Source: Mixophyes australis
Taxonomy: Eukaryota > Chordata > Amphibia > Anura > Limnodynastidae
Direction of reading: 5' to 3'
Assembly (NCBI GenBank): GCA_036250195.1
Contig: JAVHZZ010000001.1
Span: 378,511,407-378,575,406 of the forward strand
DNA length: 64,000 nt
The stretch's first letter is position 1; every line of letters starts with the position of its first letter. The position numbers and the translations under genes are program-made. The notes beneath the pieces are model-generated. The model was not told the DNA's origin. It did no database searches and was given only the letters and a program-made list of their open reading frames with translations. Of the stretch, positions 1 through 11,085 are shown piece after piece.

Positions 1-1273
1 GACTTTTGACAGCCAGAAATATTAATGCACAATTAGGGAGGACACCCCAAAAGCACTGAGGAGTGCTAAAAATTATTTAGTAGATACTGCTGACAGATAT
101 GACTTTTGACAGCCAGAAATATTAATGCACAATTAGGGAGGACACCCCAAAAGCACTGAGGAGTGCTAAAAATTATTTAGTAGATACTGCTGACAGATAT
201 GACATTTGACAGCCAGAAATATTAATGCACAATTAGGGAGGACACCCCAAAAGCACTGAGGAGTGCTAAAAATTATTTAGTAGATACTGCTGACAGATAT
301 GACTTTTGACAGCCAGAAATATTAATGCACAATTAGGGAGGACACCCCAAAAGCACTGAGGAGTGCTAAAAATTATTTAGTAGATTCTGCTGACAGTTAT
401 GACTTTTGACAGCCAGAAATATTAATGCACAATTAGGGAGGACACCCCAAAAGCACTGAGGAGTGCTAAAAATTATTTAGTAGATACTGCTGACAGATAT
501 GACTTTTGACAGCCAGAAATATTAATGCACAATTAGGGAGGACACCCCAAAAGCACTGAGGAGTGCTAAAAATTATTTAGTAGATACTGCTGACAGATAT
601 GACTTTTGACAGCCAGAAATATTAATGCACAATTAGGGAGGACACCCCAAAAGCACTGAGGAGTGCTAAAAATTATTTAGTAGATACTGCTGACAGATAT
701 GACTTTTGACAGCCAGAAATATTAATGCACAATTAGGGAGGACACCCCAAAAGCACTGAGGAGTGCTAAAAATTATTTAGTAGATACTGCTGACAGATAT
801 GACTTTTGACAGCCAGAAATATTAATGCACAATTAGGGAGGACACCCCAAAAGCACTGAGGAGTGCTACAAATTATTTAGTAGATACTGCTGACAGATAT
901 GACTTTTGACAGCCAGAAATATTAATGCACAATTAGGGAGGACACCCCAAAAGCACTGAGGAGTGCTACAAATTATTTAGTAGATACTGCTGACAGATAT
1001 GACTTTTGACAGCCAGAAATATTAATGCACAATTAGGGAGGACACCCCAAAAGCACTGAGGAGTGCTAAAAATTATTTAGTAGATTCTGCTGACAGTTAT
1101 GACTTTTGACAGCCAGAAATATTAATGCACAATTAGGGAGGACACCCCAAAAGCACTGAGGAGTGCTACAAATTATTTAGTAGATACTGCTGACAGATAT
1201 GACTTTTGACAGCCAGAAATATTTATGCACAATTATGGGGGACACCCCAAAAGCGCTGGGGAGTGCCAAATAT
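1..1273. repeat. 100-bp tandem satellite array
   Basis: Twelve head-to-tail units of exactly 100 bp fill 1-1200, each starting gacttttgac. A thirteenth, degraded partial unit runs to about 1273. Units are nearly identical, with few variants: gacatttgac in unit 3, gctaca for gctaaa in units 9, 10 and 12, and a paired change (tagattctgc plus acagttat) shared by units 4 and 11. The array is cut by the left edge of the window, so its true length is unknown. There is no long open frame and no tRNA-like box. Confidence 0.97.
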
Positions 1274-1375
1274 GAAGAAAAAATAATAAACCTCTATCCT
1301 CCTCTCTGCACTAGCGATTTTGGTTAGAGCAATTGCAAGAACAATATTGTATTCTCTGTCCCTGCTCTAATTAGC

Positions 1376-1617
1376 CTATGACTACACCCTGCTCTCTCCC
1401 TCTGTCAAATGGCGATGGATTGCTGTGGAGGCGTGCATTTATAAAGTTGAAGTATCGCGAGAACCGAGCCCCGAGATCCGACGACGTCACAATGACGTTC
1501 GGCCTCGATTTGGATTCGGAATGGGCGGGAGAGTACCGAGCTGCTCAGCTCGGTACTCGGATACCCAAAGTTCGGGTGGGTTCGGTTCTCGGAGAACCGG
1601 ACCCGCCCATCTCTAGT
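1376..1617. mobile_element. Palindrome-bearing repeat, possible MITE
   Basis: A CpG-rich patch in AT-rich surroundings. It contains a perfect 11-bp inverted repeat (gagtaccgagc at 1531-1541, gctcggtactc at 1548-1558) with a 6-nt loop. Nearby gaaccg and cggttc motifs are also mutually inverted. The right edge cccatctctag resembles the edge of a repeat near 12242. Reading frames here exist on both strands and look like by-products of GC content. No target duplication was found. Confidence 0.35.
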
Positions 1618-2068
1618 TTGTTCCTTATGGTTTTTTTGTTGCCAAGCCTGTTCCTGTGGAATTTGGACATTTGTAATATCATTTATTTTGGGGTTTAATT
1701 GTTTTGACAGCAACAGGACCTTGGCTTACACATGTACAAATGGTCTGCACAGCAAGCGCATGCTCTTTCTAATTATCCTTATGTGGCCCGTCAGCCAATT
1801 TTACAATATATACAGTATATTCATTTTAAATGGCAAAGGATATACAGTATATTGGATATGATGCCCCCCTTTTTTTTTTAAAGAGACAACACATACATTA
1901 CTGAGGAGCATCTAACTGCTTTATCAGAAGCCTGTCAAGAGATTGAATTACTTTGGACTTATTCAGATAAGCTTTTTAATTTACTAAACGTTCATATGTA
2001 CATTTACTTTTACTTAACTGCTCTTAATGGTATAAATATATGTTACTACACTTCTTGCCTTTTCCTGG
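1618..2068. other. Non-coding, no recognised feature
   Basis: AT-rich sequence with poly-T and a short run of atatacagtat motifs near 1807-1855. Nothing gene-like is visible. Confidence 0.5.
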
Positions 2069-2270
2069 TATCTACCTTCACTGGAACGACCTCCCTCGCT
2101 CCATCCGTCTCTCTTCTAATCTGGCCTGTTTCAAACGGGCACTTAAAACTCACCTGTTCCTCAAAGCCTACCAACCTTCCACCTAACCCTCTCAGCTTCT
2201 CCGGTCGTTCTCAACTCTATATAAATCATATAAATGATTTAATTACTTGTTGCTGTTGTTAAATTAAACC
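2069..2270 (+). pseudogene. L2/CR1-type LINE ORF2 C-terminal fragment
   Basis: The plus strand encodes a short peptide with a tryptophan-asparagine-aspartate-leucine-proline core (HWNDLP) and then FKRALKTHLFLKAY. These are the last residues before the stop in L2/CR1-like LINE reverse transcriptases. The same C-terminal motif occurs at 28568-28680 in a longer copy, which supports the call. Only the last 50 or so codons survive. It is a 5'-truncated dead fragment. Confidence 0.7.
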
Positions 2271-3136
2271 GGTAATAATAAGATAAACCATATTTGAAAC
2301 TGGTTTGCCAACACCCTAGATAAGAGCATTTGGTAGTATTTCTGGGTACGCTGAAATTTTTATGACTATATACTTTACTCGTTATCCACTAACATTCTAC
2401 ACCACAAACTCCTATTGTGACAGTTATCAATTTAGCCTCACAGGGGGAAATTTTTGTTACAGACAGATAGCCCTAGTGACTCTAGCAATAATTCCCATTG
2501 CATTGCATAGATTCAACTCCCTGTAGAAAGGAAGGGAGTGGACAAACCTGCAGACATTGAGTCTAATATGCTAGGACTATATCTGGAGAGAATATGCCAG
2601 CACAGTGCCACATAGTATGCTGCCAATGTTTTTAGGATATGCAAGCTATGCCTTTGGAGTTAAGTAGCCTACAATATAAGTGGAGGAATTACATTGTATC
2701 AAACAGGGAATCATTAGCACATCGTTTACAGCAAATAAAATGCCAAATATCACTCCTATCAAAATAAATGACCAGCATATCATACTCAATAAAAGAAAGC
2801 ACTAGCATAGAATAACCACCAAATTACTAGCAGTGTTATATGCAGTATTTGTATATGTCCATGTCAAGAATAACATATTCAGAACATGATTACCTGTTAA
2901 ATGGAAATAATTGATTTTTATGACCTGGTTGTTTTTTCCCATTAAACAAAATCCAACAGTATCTCTACTGATACTCACAGTTCATTTATGTGTTAGCGAT
3001 CAGTTAATTATTGAAGAAGAACCTACTGTTTCTATCAGAAGACTAGTTGTGATCGAACACATAAAGCAATGAAACATCAGTTGCAATATTGTTTTATTTC
3101 TTGGTAATTTTGTTACTGTATACTTGGTAGTCTTAT
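2271..3136. other. Non-coding, no recognised feature
   Basis: AT-rich sequence without long open frames, terminal repeats or tandem structure that I can see. Confidence 0.5.
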
Positions 3137-3853
3137 TGTCACATGCCAGACTCTAGGGTTCACTGTCTGAGATCCAACTCGCTTACCTGCTCTCCTGTCC
3201 CCACTCCATACAGCTGCTCCCGGCGGCCATGTCTTTGGCAGTTCTGCATATGCGCCGAACCTCTCACCTTTCTAGCCTTCTGCTCCTCTCCTATTCTCTG
3301 CCCATTCATTGCCAACCCTATAACTAGCACCTCCCTCATCCTCTAGGTGCCGGTTCTTTTAGTCAGTTTTCTATCTCTGTAGGACTTGGCTTCCTGTGTC
3401 TCCAGCTTTCCCTATGAATTGGCCGCAGACTATCGCATCTTGAGTGCTACCTCCACTGTCCAAGTGGTAAGCACTCTGCAGACCATTGCCTCCTGTCTCC
3501 AGCACTCCCTTTGAATTGGTCCGCAGATTATCACATTCTGAGTACTACCTCCACTGTCCAGTGGTAACGCTCTGCACCATCGCACCTTGTGTCTCCAACA
3601 TTTCTTGTGAATCATTCTGCAGACTATTGCACCCTGTCCTGAGCTTCTCCTGAATATTGATCTGCAGACTATACATCTTGGTACGATCACCACTTCTTAG
3701 TGATAATTCTCCACAGACCAGGCCATCCTCTTTCTACTACCTCCAAGTTTATCTGTCATCAGAGTTAACGCTCTGCTGTTGCATCACTCCTAATTGCTTC
3801 ATAGTGTTCTATTCTCCCAGGTCTCATTGGGTACCTCTTTAGAGGGTCGTGAC
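3137..3853 (+). mobile_element. Old Gypsy-type LTR
   Basis: Begins tgtcacatgcc and ends near gggtcgtgac, the usual TGTCAC...GTGACA-like ends of Gypsy LTRs in this window (compare 61162-62519). The interior is pyrimidine-rich. It holds imperfect ~90-bp tandem units around 3420-3640, recognisable by repeated ctccactgtcca, gcagactat and ctccagcactccc. No matching second LTR or intact pol follows, so it is a solo or 5' LTR remnant. The exact 3' edge is uncertain. Confidence 0.5.
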
Positions 3854-3990
3854 CTGCAGTGCAGAAGCCGTGAAGTTCAAATTCCCTTGAGGGGATCCTT
3901 GGCGAAAACCATCTGCACTGTAGTACCAATCCCAGCAGAACCAAGCAGGATCCAACCCATTCTTTGGTAAACCTGACACTTATTTTGTAA
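3854..3990 (+). mobile_element. Gypsy leader remnant after LTR
   Basis: Directly after the LTR comes a segment with ccttggcgaaaacc. The same motif ending ctggcgaaaacc recurs at 49397-49411 after another LTR-like stretch. I read it as the untranslated leader of a related Gypsy family. No gag frame survives. Confidence 0.35.
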
Positions 3991-5408
3991 GATGTTATTA
4001 AAGTTGTTACTTAGAGGCAAAGTATAAAATGTGTCATTGAGATGATGACTAGAGCTGATCAAATCAAATCAAATATATTTTTCCCCAAAAAAGGACACTC
4101 TCTAGGGGTCCATAGAGTTTGGACACAAAGGAGATTAAGTGATTATTTTATGGGGTAGTTTTATAAATGTTACCATATATTTCAAATATAAACACAGAAG
4201 AAGGCAAAGCATCCTTTTTCTACCGTTCCTTTGCTGCAGTTGGCTAGAAAAAAACTCACCTGTGCCCTGTATAGGACTTTCATTGGTCCTAGTTTTTCTA
4301 TGTCATTAACACTTTTTAACACCAATGCAACATTAATTTTTTTTCTTTACCTATTTATATTTTTAAAACAGACAATCTAGGGCAAATACAGCATTTCCAT
4401 GGGGTATTTCACCGTAGCAATTTTTCAAACGAAAGCTGCTATATTCATCGTATATGCATTTATACAGACATATCAACAGAAAATTGTACATTTATCAAAT
4501 ATATTTATTTTGCCTTAAAATTGTTTACACCTCCCAACACTCTCCTGTCACCACTTGTTGGCCACACATTTTAGTACAACAGTATCTTATCGTGGCAGCC
4601 CCCAGGGCACAGAGCTTTGTATGGTTTATGCAAGCCTGTATAAAATAATAATTATTCATATTGATATGTATGATGCATTTTACTTTACTTAAGTTTTACA
4701 CAGTGTTTTCTTTTCTAGTTTTTTTCCTACTATATTTTAACCAAATAATTTTAAGCAAAATGAAAAATCCACTATAATACTTATTTTAATATTGAGATAT
4801 ACATTTTACACTTTGATTCATTTGAAAAAGAAGAGTGTGAGTTCCAGCATGAATATGACCTGCATTTGTTGAACTATACTATTTTGTCCTTTATCCTTGA
4901 CATGACATTTGCCAACAAATGAAATGGTTCATTCAGAAGTCACACTGAAGCCCACATTCAGGCAAACTTAAGGTCTGACTATAAAAGTGTCTTTTAAATG
5001 TCAACATAACTAGTTCTGTCCTAATAAATGATGTGCATTACTTATAAACTATGATTATGTCAATGATTAGTTGTCAATTTTTAGAAAATATAACTGTTGG
5101 GAGAGTGAATTTGTTTAATGAAAATAAGGTTTATATTCTAGTCATTCAGTTGGAAAGTTTGTTTTTAGTTACCTACTTAACATAGAAGCAGTATTTGGAT
5201 GAGACCTACACAGAAATCTATAGTGAAAAAGCATTTGATTGTTTGTTGTTTAAACAATCCTGCTACACCTTGTAGCACAGTAATTAATAAACACAGATCA
5301 TTACGAACATTCTCTTTCCATTCTCGTGCCTTATGTAACTTTGCTACATCTGTTCTGAAGTTAAATTTTAATATAGCTTTATTCTCAACTGTATCTAGAA
5401 TAAGACAC
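3991..5408. other. Non-coding AT-rich stretch
   Basis: Contains a short atcaa simple repeat at about 4056-4075 and otherwise unremarkable AT-rich DNA. No supported gene. Confidence 0.5.
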
Positions 5409-5411
5409 TGA

Positions 5412-5586
5412 GGGGTAAATGTACCAAGCTGAGAGTTTACCGCGGGGTTGAAAAACCAATCAGATTCTAGCTATCATTTATTTAGTACATTCTACAAAAT
5501 GATAGTTAGAATCTGATTGGTTGCTATAAGCAACATCTCCACTATTCAAACCCAAAGGAAAACTCTCAGCTTGATACATTTACCGC
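5412..5586. mobile_element. Palindromic MITE, TAA-type target
   Basis: Imperfect inverted repeats pair ggtaaatgtaccaagctgag at the left with ctcagcttgatacatttacc at the right. Further inside, accaatcagattctagctat pairs with atagttagaatctgattggt. Right flank is TAA and left flank is TGA, compatible with a decayed 3-bp PIF/Harbinger-type TSD. The element is 175 bp, folds on itself and encodes nothing. Confidence 0.75.
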
Positions 5587-5589
5587 TAA

Positions 5590-5792
5590 GAGGGAGATTC
5601 AATTGGCTGCTATGTGCCGCCGGACGCCATCGGGATGTCTGGCTCGCATATTGACTGTTATTACAGTGAGGATTTTTCCTCACACTTCTATGGGGTGCAA
5701 GGAAAAATGAACTGAGGATCTATCGTCAACATCGGCATAATGTGTCAGTGGGACTGTTTCGGAGACACATCATGTTGTATTGAGTCTTCCCC
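5590..5792. mobile_element. Second MITE abutting the first
   Basis: Left end gagggagattcaatt pairs imperfectly with right end attgagtcttcccc. It is flanked by TAA at 5587-5589 and TAA at 5793-5795. The left TAA is also the right flank of the neighbouring MITE, so one of the two inserted at the edge of the other. Confidence 0.6.
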
Positions 5793-7249
5793 TAAGAATG
5801 GTTCCGTAAGTCTAAAACTTTTCCCTACTGTACTGATGCTACTGTAAAGCGCCTGCGGGGAACAGGACAGACGCACACAGAAGAACTTACTTTATAAACG
5901 ATGGTAACCTTCTGTCCGCCTCCGATGCCCCAGCCGCTGTCCGATCCCAACAGATCAGTAACCGCAACCCTTGTCACCTCCAACCACGTTCCTCTAAGAA
6001 AGAGACAGAGATTACGGCCGTGCCTACCAGGAAAGTGCTGTCCGAGACCACGGCAATGAGCAAAGACACCCTTAGTCAAGCTCACTTGCCGCCTCCTCGC
6101 TTTGCTTTTGCCAAGGCGCTGGGGACTACAGGTACTTGAGACCAGGAACAGTCCCGCCTTAAGTACCTAGCACACCTCTCGATGAGGGCCTAACTGAAAT
6201 ACAGAATTGAGCGTTATACTCACCGGGACACTCCCACTTCCGGTCCTGTTCTCCTGCTCCTCCCCGACACCTGCGGATGACAAGGAACACACAGCCTCCC
6301 TCTGCGCTATCAGTGAGACTAAGGTGTACACCCACAACACTAAACTTACTACAACAAGGGACCCGACCCTAACAACTCTCTAATGGCCGGCAATGCAACT
6401 AGAATACACAACTGTAACACTAACTGGGTGTGTGTACTAACGGGAACTACTCAATATACACTACGGGGAACACCAGCCGGTGTTCGCGGACTACTCCGGA
6501 GGGCGGTTCTTAACCCCCTCACCCAGGTCGTACCAAGAAGACTGTCTTCTTACTATGGGGTCACCCACGGAACCCTAAGGACTGGCTGCACAAGGCCCGA
6601 AAGAGGCTCACTGGAACAGCACACCAACCTGCGCACAGACTGCCACACGGAACAGCCGGTCGTCACCACGTTGAACCGCCCGACTGCCTCTACCCAGATC
6701 GGAACACGTGTCCCTCCCCTGGAACCACCAGAGAACCTGCACGGAACTCAGGCTTGGGACAATCAACCAGAACCACGGGCCACCCCTGGAACTGAATCAA
6801 GCTGTGCCGCACTGCTGGTGACTCACTCAATCACCCCCTCTGGAAACCAGCGTAACCCCAGGGACCTATGGGACGGGAAAACTAAAATTGTTCTTCCCTG
6901 GCTATGTGTACAAGCTGGTAACTACACTTATCCCCACAGTGCAGGTTAGTACAGGAAAACAGCAGGAAACAAGAGCCTACCTTTAATATGTAGCACACCA
7001 AAAATACAGTATACAAAGAAATACTCGCCGCACAGACAGAATAAAACAATATACAGTATATGGCAAGCTAATCACAAGAGTACACAGCTGCTAGCCAACC
7101 AGCCGGTTGCAACAGCACCAACAGGAGCCTTCTGCTCTACTGTTACCTTACTCCTCTCAGTGTACTCACCTTACTCTCACGGGGCCCCGCCCTACACTAC
7201 TCAGGGCTCTCATGCCTCTGATACACCAGGGCCTTACACCCTACACCAT

Positions 7250-7680
7250 GGGCCTCTCTCTGCCCAGCTGCCTACAGAGCCTTGTGCTCTGGCTATGGGC
7301 CTTAACCCCCTCGCTACCTCAGGGCTCTGAGCCCACTGACTAGTGCCTTGCGCCCTTCTACTTTGGCCTCTAGGCCTCTAACTAGGGCCTTGTGCCCTGT
7401 CTCTCAGGGGGCACAAGCTCCTGCCTAACTAGGTCTTGTGGCCTTTCTAACTCTGGACACTCATCCAATTTCTAACTACTAGGGCCTTGCGCCCTTAATA
7501 CACTATGGGCTATCAGCCCACTACCTAACTAACTAAACTAGGGCCTTGTGCCCTTATAACACTTTTGGGCTACAGCCCCTAACTTCTTACTAGGGCCTTG
7601 TGTCCTTTTATCCCTGGGCCTTGTGTCCCTAATTGATGCCCACGGGCCTAGCGCCCGACTTGCCCAGGGGCCTTTTGCCC
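7250..7680. repeat. Array of short GGGC/GCCC hairpins
   Basis: At least nine mini-palindromes with 4-5 bp stems and 3-8 nt loops: 7250-7265, 7276-7290, 7322-7334, 7385-7397, 7482-7494, 7507-7519, 7541-7553, 7567-7578, 7644-7656, 7667-7680. From 7482 on they recur every 23-34 bp. Typical forms are gggccttgtgccc and gggctatcagccc: loops differ while the stem is kept. Two more (7592, 7616) use a G-T pair. Confidence 0.8.
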
Positions 7681-7799
7681 GAGCCAACGCTGAGTATACT
7701 TACCTGCTCTGCGCAGGATACTCAACTTGCCGCGCCGTCTTCTTTTCCGGGTCTTCCAGACCCTCCAGCCGGCGGCGCCTTTTATCCTGTTCTCTTCCT

Positions 7800-7960
7800 C
7801 TTGGGGGCGCTCTTAGCCCTGACAAGGGCTCCCCGCCAACGTTTCCGGCAGCTCTCTGGGCGGGGGCGCTCTTAGCCCTGACAAGGGCTCCCCGCCGACG
7901 TCTTCCGCGGTGAGTGACAGTGGCAGGGTCGCTCTTAGCCCTTACAAGGGCTCCCTGCCA
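7800..7960. repeat. Three bulged hairpin repeats (~60 bp period)
   Basis: Each unit has an inner 6-bp stem agccct/agggct with a 4-nt loop (gaca, gaca, taca), an 8-nt bulge on the 5' side (gcgctctt or tcgctctt), and an outer stem. In unit 2 the outer stem is ggcgggg/ccccgcc (7859-7865 with 7890-7896). In unit 3 it is ggcaggg/ccctgcc (7922-7928 with 7953-7959). The two differ by a paired change that keeps base pairing. Unit 1 has only 4-5 outer pairs. Confidence 0.85.
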
Positions 7961-8044
7961 CTTCTGGCATTCTGTTGCTTGAAGATCTCTTCTTCCGCTG
8001 CTCCGGATATCCCACAACGTCCTCACACTTCTAAGCCGACGGAC

Positions 8045-8230
8045 TTCTGAAAAGATGGCGCCGGCCGGCGGTTTATATACTCGCTGGCGTGGCGTCATCA
8101 CTGGGCGCCGCCGCGAGTGCTGATTGGCTCCCTGCGGCGCCAATCTTTCAAACAGCCGGAAGTGAGCCGCGATTGGCTCACCTAACCAGCCGCTGATTGG
8201 TCAGCGGAGAAAGGTGAGCCCTGATTGGCT
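8045..8230 (-). promoter_or_regulatory. Reverse-strand TATA + multi-CCAAT promoter
   Basis: On the minus strand a TATATAAA box lies at 8079-8072. Four CCAAT boxes (attgg on the plus strand at 8123, 8172, 8196 and 8224) lie upstream, spaced 24-49 bp. A plus-strand ccaat is at 8140. An aagatggcgcc (YY1-like) sequence sits at 8052-8062, just past the TATA. Transcription would start near 8045 and run left through the bulged hairpins to a strong splice donor (GTAAGT) at about 7705. The arrangement is typical of a vertebrate Pol II promoter or LTR U3; the transcript is not identified. Confidence 0.55.
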
Positions 8231-8479
8231 TATCCTTCCTCCGCTGACAGGACCAGCGGAAAAGAAGTGATACTCACGCTGGAACGCTGGATCGGTGAGT
8301 AGCCACTCTTCTTCTCTTTCTTCGCCCTCTTCATGGGCACAGGAACCAGGGAAATCTTCAGCCCCTCCAGGGGCACAGCGGCAGCCTCCGGATCCGTCTT
8401 CGCCCTCTTCAATGGGCACCGGATCCGGAGACAGAGGGGGGCAGCTCTCTACACTACTACTACTTTTAGTTTTCACTAC

Positions 8480-9390
8480 ATTTTGTGTAAACATCATAAT
8501 TATTATATCAGTAAAAAGTGTTTATAAATCTGCCAATAAAATAAAAAAAGATAAATTTGATAAATATACAATATAGTTTTTTGTTGATTATAACAAACAT
8601 ATAGATATTAACCTTAAAAGTCATTGTAGGGGTGTAGCCAGGATATAGGAGTAGACATGCATGAAAGTTTCCAAAATGTTCCGTAAAATATTTGCCTCAT
8701 TCTGCATTTGTTTGCAAATTTTTGCACGTTTTGGAAGCAGAATTGGACCATAGATATCATCATCCCAGCTCTATTCATAGACTAGTGACATGTGAATGCA
8801 ATGTCTACTAACATTCCATGGAATGGTGTAATAAAAGTGGAAGTTGAAGATTGGATCGCCGGAATGTTACACTTTAGCAAAACACCCTGTTCAGCTGTAA
8901 AATTTTATTTGCAGCATTTTAGGGTTATCTATCAAAATGTTGCTAGTTTGCTGTTACTGCTCCGGACATGAACATGTGTAATTTATTTCCTAAAATATGT
9001 GATTATGCACAATAAGGAACTTGAAATTATTTTGCTTATTACCCTGCAAAGAATAATGCATTTTCTCTGTTATTTGTGTAGAGATTTCTATATCTTAACC
9101 ACATAAACCGCATGCCTTTACCAATATTAAAAACTAATTATGTAAATGATAAAGATAACTTGGATCTGTGTTATGATAACATGGGCTTACTTTGCTATCC
9201 TGTCAGGGTGCTGGTTTTACACATGTGACTTACTGACCAAGCCCACTCATGCTACTGGCCACCAGACACTCAGCAACTGTGTCAACTGCGCACTACCATC
9301 AATATGGGACTCGGGAAGTAGTGCAGAAATGTATCATTAGACAGCGCACAAAATGTAGCTAAAATTGGAATTAATTAAGACGAGGCCCGA
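8480..9390. other. Non-coding AT-rich stretch
   Basis: No supported coding region, tandem repeat or terminal repeat seen. Confidence 0.5.
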
Positions 9391-9780
9391 TCTCCACCCA
9401 GGGCCGGATTTACCGTTATGCAACCAAGGCACCTGCCTAGGGCCTAGCGGCTCTCAGGGGGGCCAGAAGGGCTGGACAACGGAAAGTATAAAAGAAAAAA
9501 AAAATGTGGCCCCTCCCCCGAGTCGCGTGGGGGGATGGTTCCCCTGCGAGTCGGGGGAGGGGCCACGATTTTTTTTAATATATATTTTCTGGGGGGTGCC
9601 ACGAGTCAGGGGAGGGGGGTCGGTAGCCGCGAGAGGGGGGAGGGGCTACTGTGGTGGCTGGTCTCCTCCCTCCCTTCTCTGTGTCACATGGGACGTGCAC
9701 CACATGACAGGTGCCGTCCCATGTCAGAAGACTGCAGAGCGCGGCGCGGATTGAACAAGGTAAGTGCGGGGGGGTTGGAA

Positions 9781-10165
9781 TATTGTGTGTGTGTGTTTGT
9801 CAGTCAGTGTCCGCATATTGTGTGTGTCAGTGTCTGCATATTGTGTGTGTCAGCCAGCATATTGTGTATATATATAAGTATGGGACCAATATATTGTGTG
9901 AGTGAGGGGCCAATATATTGTGTGAGAGAGGGGCCAATATATTGTGTGTGTGAGTGAGGGGCCAATATATTGTGTGTGTGAGTGAGGGGCCAATATATTG
10001 TGTGTGTGAGTGAGGGGCCCAAACAATGAGTGAGGGGCCAATATATTGAGTGAGTGAGGGGCCAATATATTATGTGAGTGATGGGCCAGTATATTGTGTG
10101 TGAGTGAGGGGCCAAAATATTGAGTGAGTGAGGGGCCAATATACTGTGTGTGAGTGAGGGGCCAG
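9781..10165 (+). repeat. Minisatellite in hAT (gaggggccaatatattg)
   Basis: Units of about 20-33 bp built from gtgagtgaggggccaatata plus a variable tgtg run, at least nine copies. It lies wholly inside the hAT element. Reading frames through it on both strands are repeat artefacts. Confidence 0.9.
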
Positions 10166-10539
10166 TAAATTAATGTAGTGTGGGGGGGTGGCAGTAAATG
10201 AATGTAGTGTGTGGGGAGGCAGTAAATGAATGTAGTTAGTGTGTGTGGGAAGGTTCTTAATACAATGTGGGAGGTAGGCTATTAATTTAATTGTGGAGTG
10301 CAGGTGGGGACTAATTATTGAACAGGTAGGAGAGAGCAGGACAGTCTGCCAACTGTCCTGAATCTGGTGGAACAGTCCCGAATTTGGGTGACTGTTTTGC
10401 TTTGGACAGTTGGGAGGTATGTCCCGCTTCACCGTGTACTGCTCGTGAAGGCAGAACTGTGTGCACCTAACAGTAGTGCACACAGTATTGCCTGTGTATG
10501 TGTCTAAAATGATAACCATGTTACATCACAGGGAGTTAA

Positions 10540-10584
10540 CCTGCCTAAAGTGCCCAAGCCCCCCAGAGCCTTAATCCAGCTCTG
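10540..10584 (-). mobile_element. Terminal fragment of a second hAT family
   Basis: Ends ccttaatccagctctg. The reverse complement matches the left end of the hAT at 15434 over about 45 bp, including gggggg and the gggcact segment. No partner end was found, so this is a remnant nested in the larger hAT. Confidence 0.6.
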
Positions 10585-10754
10585 GGCCTGGGCATAAATA
10601 TATATATATGGATTAAGCAACACTAAAATAGTCTCTTTTTATATAGATAAATATATATTGTACCAAAAACCACTCTTTAAGGATGGCCCGCTACTTATGG
10701 GCCAGTGCTATATGCTTGCCCCCCGGGCTAAAGTCTGCCAGCCCTCCCCTGCGT

Positions 10755-11085
10755 GTGGCCACTGTGTGTGTGTGTGTGTATTATGTGTGTGTGTGTGTGT
10801 GTGTGTGTGGCCACTGTGTGTGTGTATTATGTGTGTGTGTGAGGGGCCACTGTGTCTGTGTATTATGTGTGTGTGAGGGGCCACTGTGTGTGTGTGTGTG
10901 TGTGTGTATTATGTGTGTGTGTGAGGGGCCACTGTGTGTATTATGTGTGTGTGAGGGGCCACTGTGTGTGTGTATTATGTGTGTGTGAGGGGCCACTGTG
11001 TGTGTATTATGTGTGTGTGTGTGTGTGTGTGTGTGGGGCCACTGTGTGTGTATTATGTGTGTGTGAGGGGCCACTGTGTGTATGA
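10755..11085 (+). repeat. TG-rich minisatellite (ggggccactgtgtg)
   Basis: Units of roughly 30-40 bp with ggccactgtgtg, then tattatgtg, then a variable tg run, about nine copies. It lies inside the hAT element. It yields spurious Cys/Val and His/Thr frames. Confidence 0.9.

Larger units (their letters stand above)
5826..8470. other. GC-rich CpG-rich block of unknown nature
   Basis: A sharp rise in GC and CpG content relative to both flanks. It holds a reverse-strand promoter-like cluster, several good splice-donor-like sites on the minus strand (for example around 7705, with GAGCAG then GTAAGT), and a hairpin array. Open frames exist (such as 188 codons at 6383-6949, plus) but show no recognisable domain, and GC-rich DNA has few stops by chance. 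It could be the leader and regulatory part of an unrecognised retroelement, or a host CpG-island promoter with first exon. I cannot decide between these. Confidence 0.45.

Noticed and set aside
1..1273. CRISPR-like repeat array
   Set aside because: No spacers: the 100-bp units are contiguous and identical, and the setting is a vertebrate genome.
6383..6949. 188-codon plus-strand ORF in the GC-rich block
   Set aside because: No recognisable domain, promoter signals point to the other strand, and GC-rich DNA leaves long frames by chance.
7700..8143. 147-codon minus-strand ORF with three GALVRAKS-like repeats
   Set aside because: Its repeats are translations of the bulged hairpin units, and its start lies upstream of the predicted transcription start.
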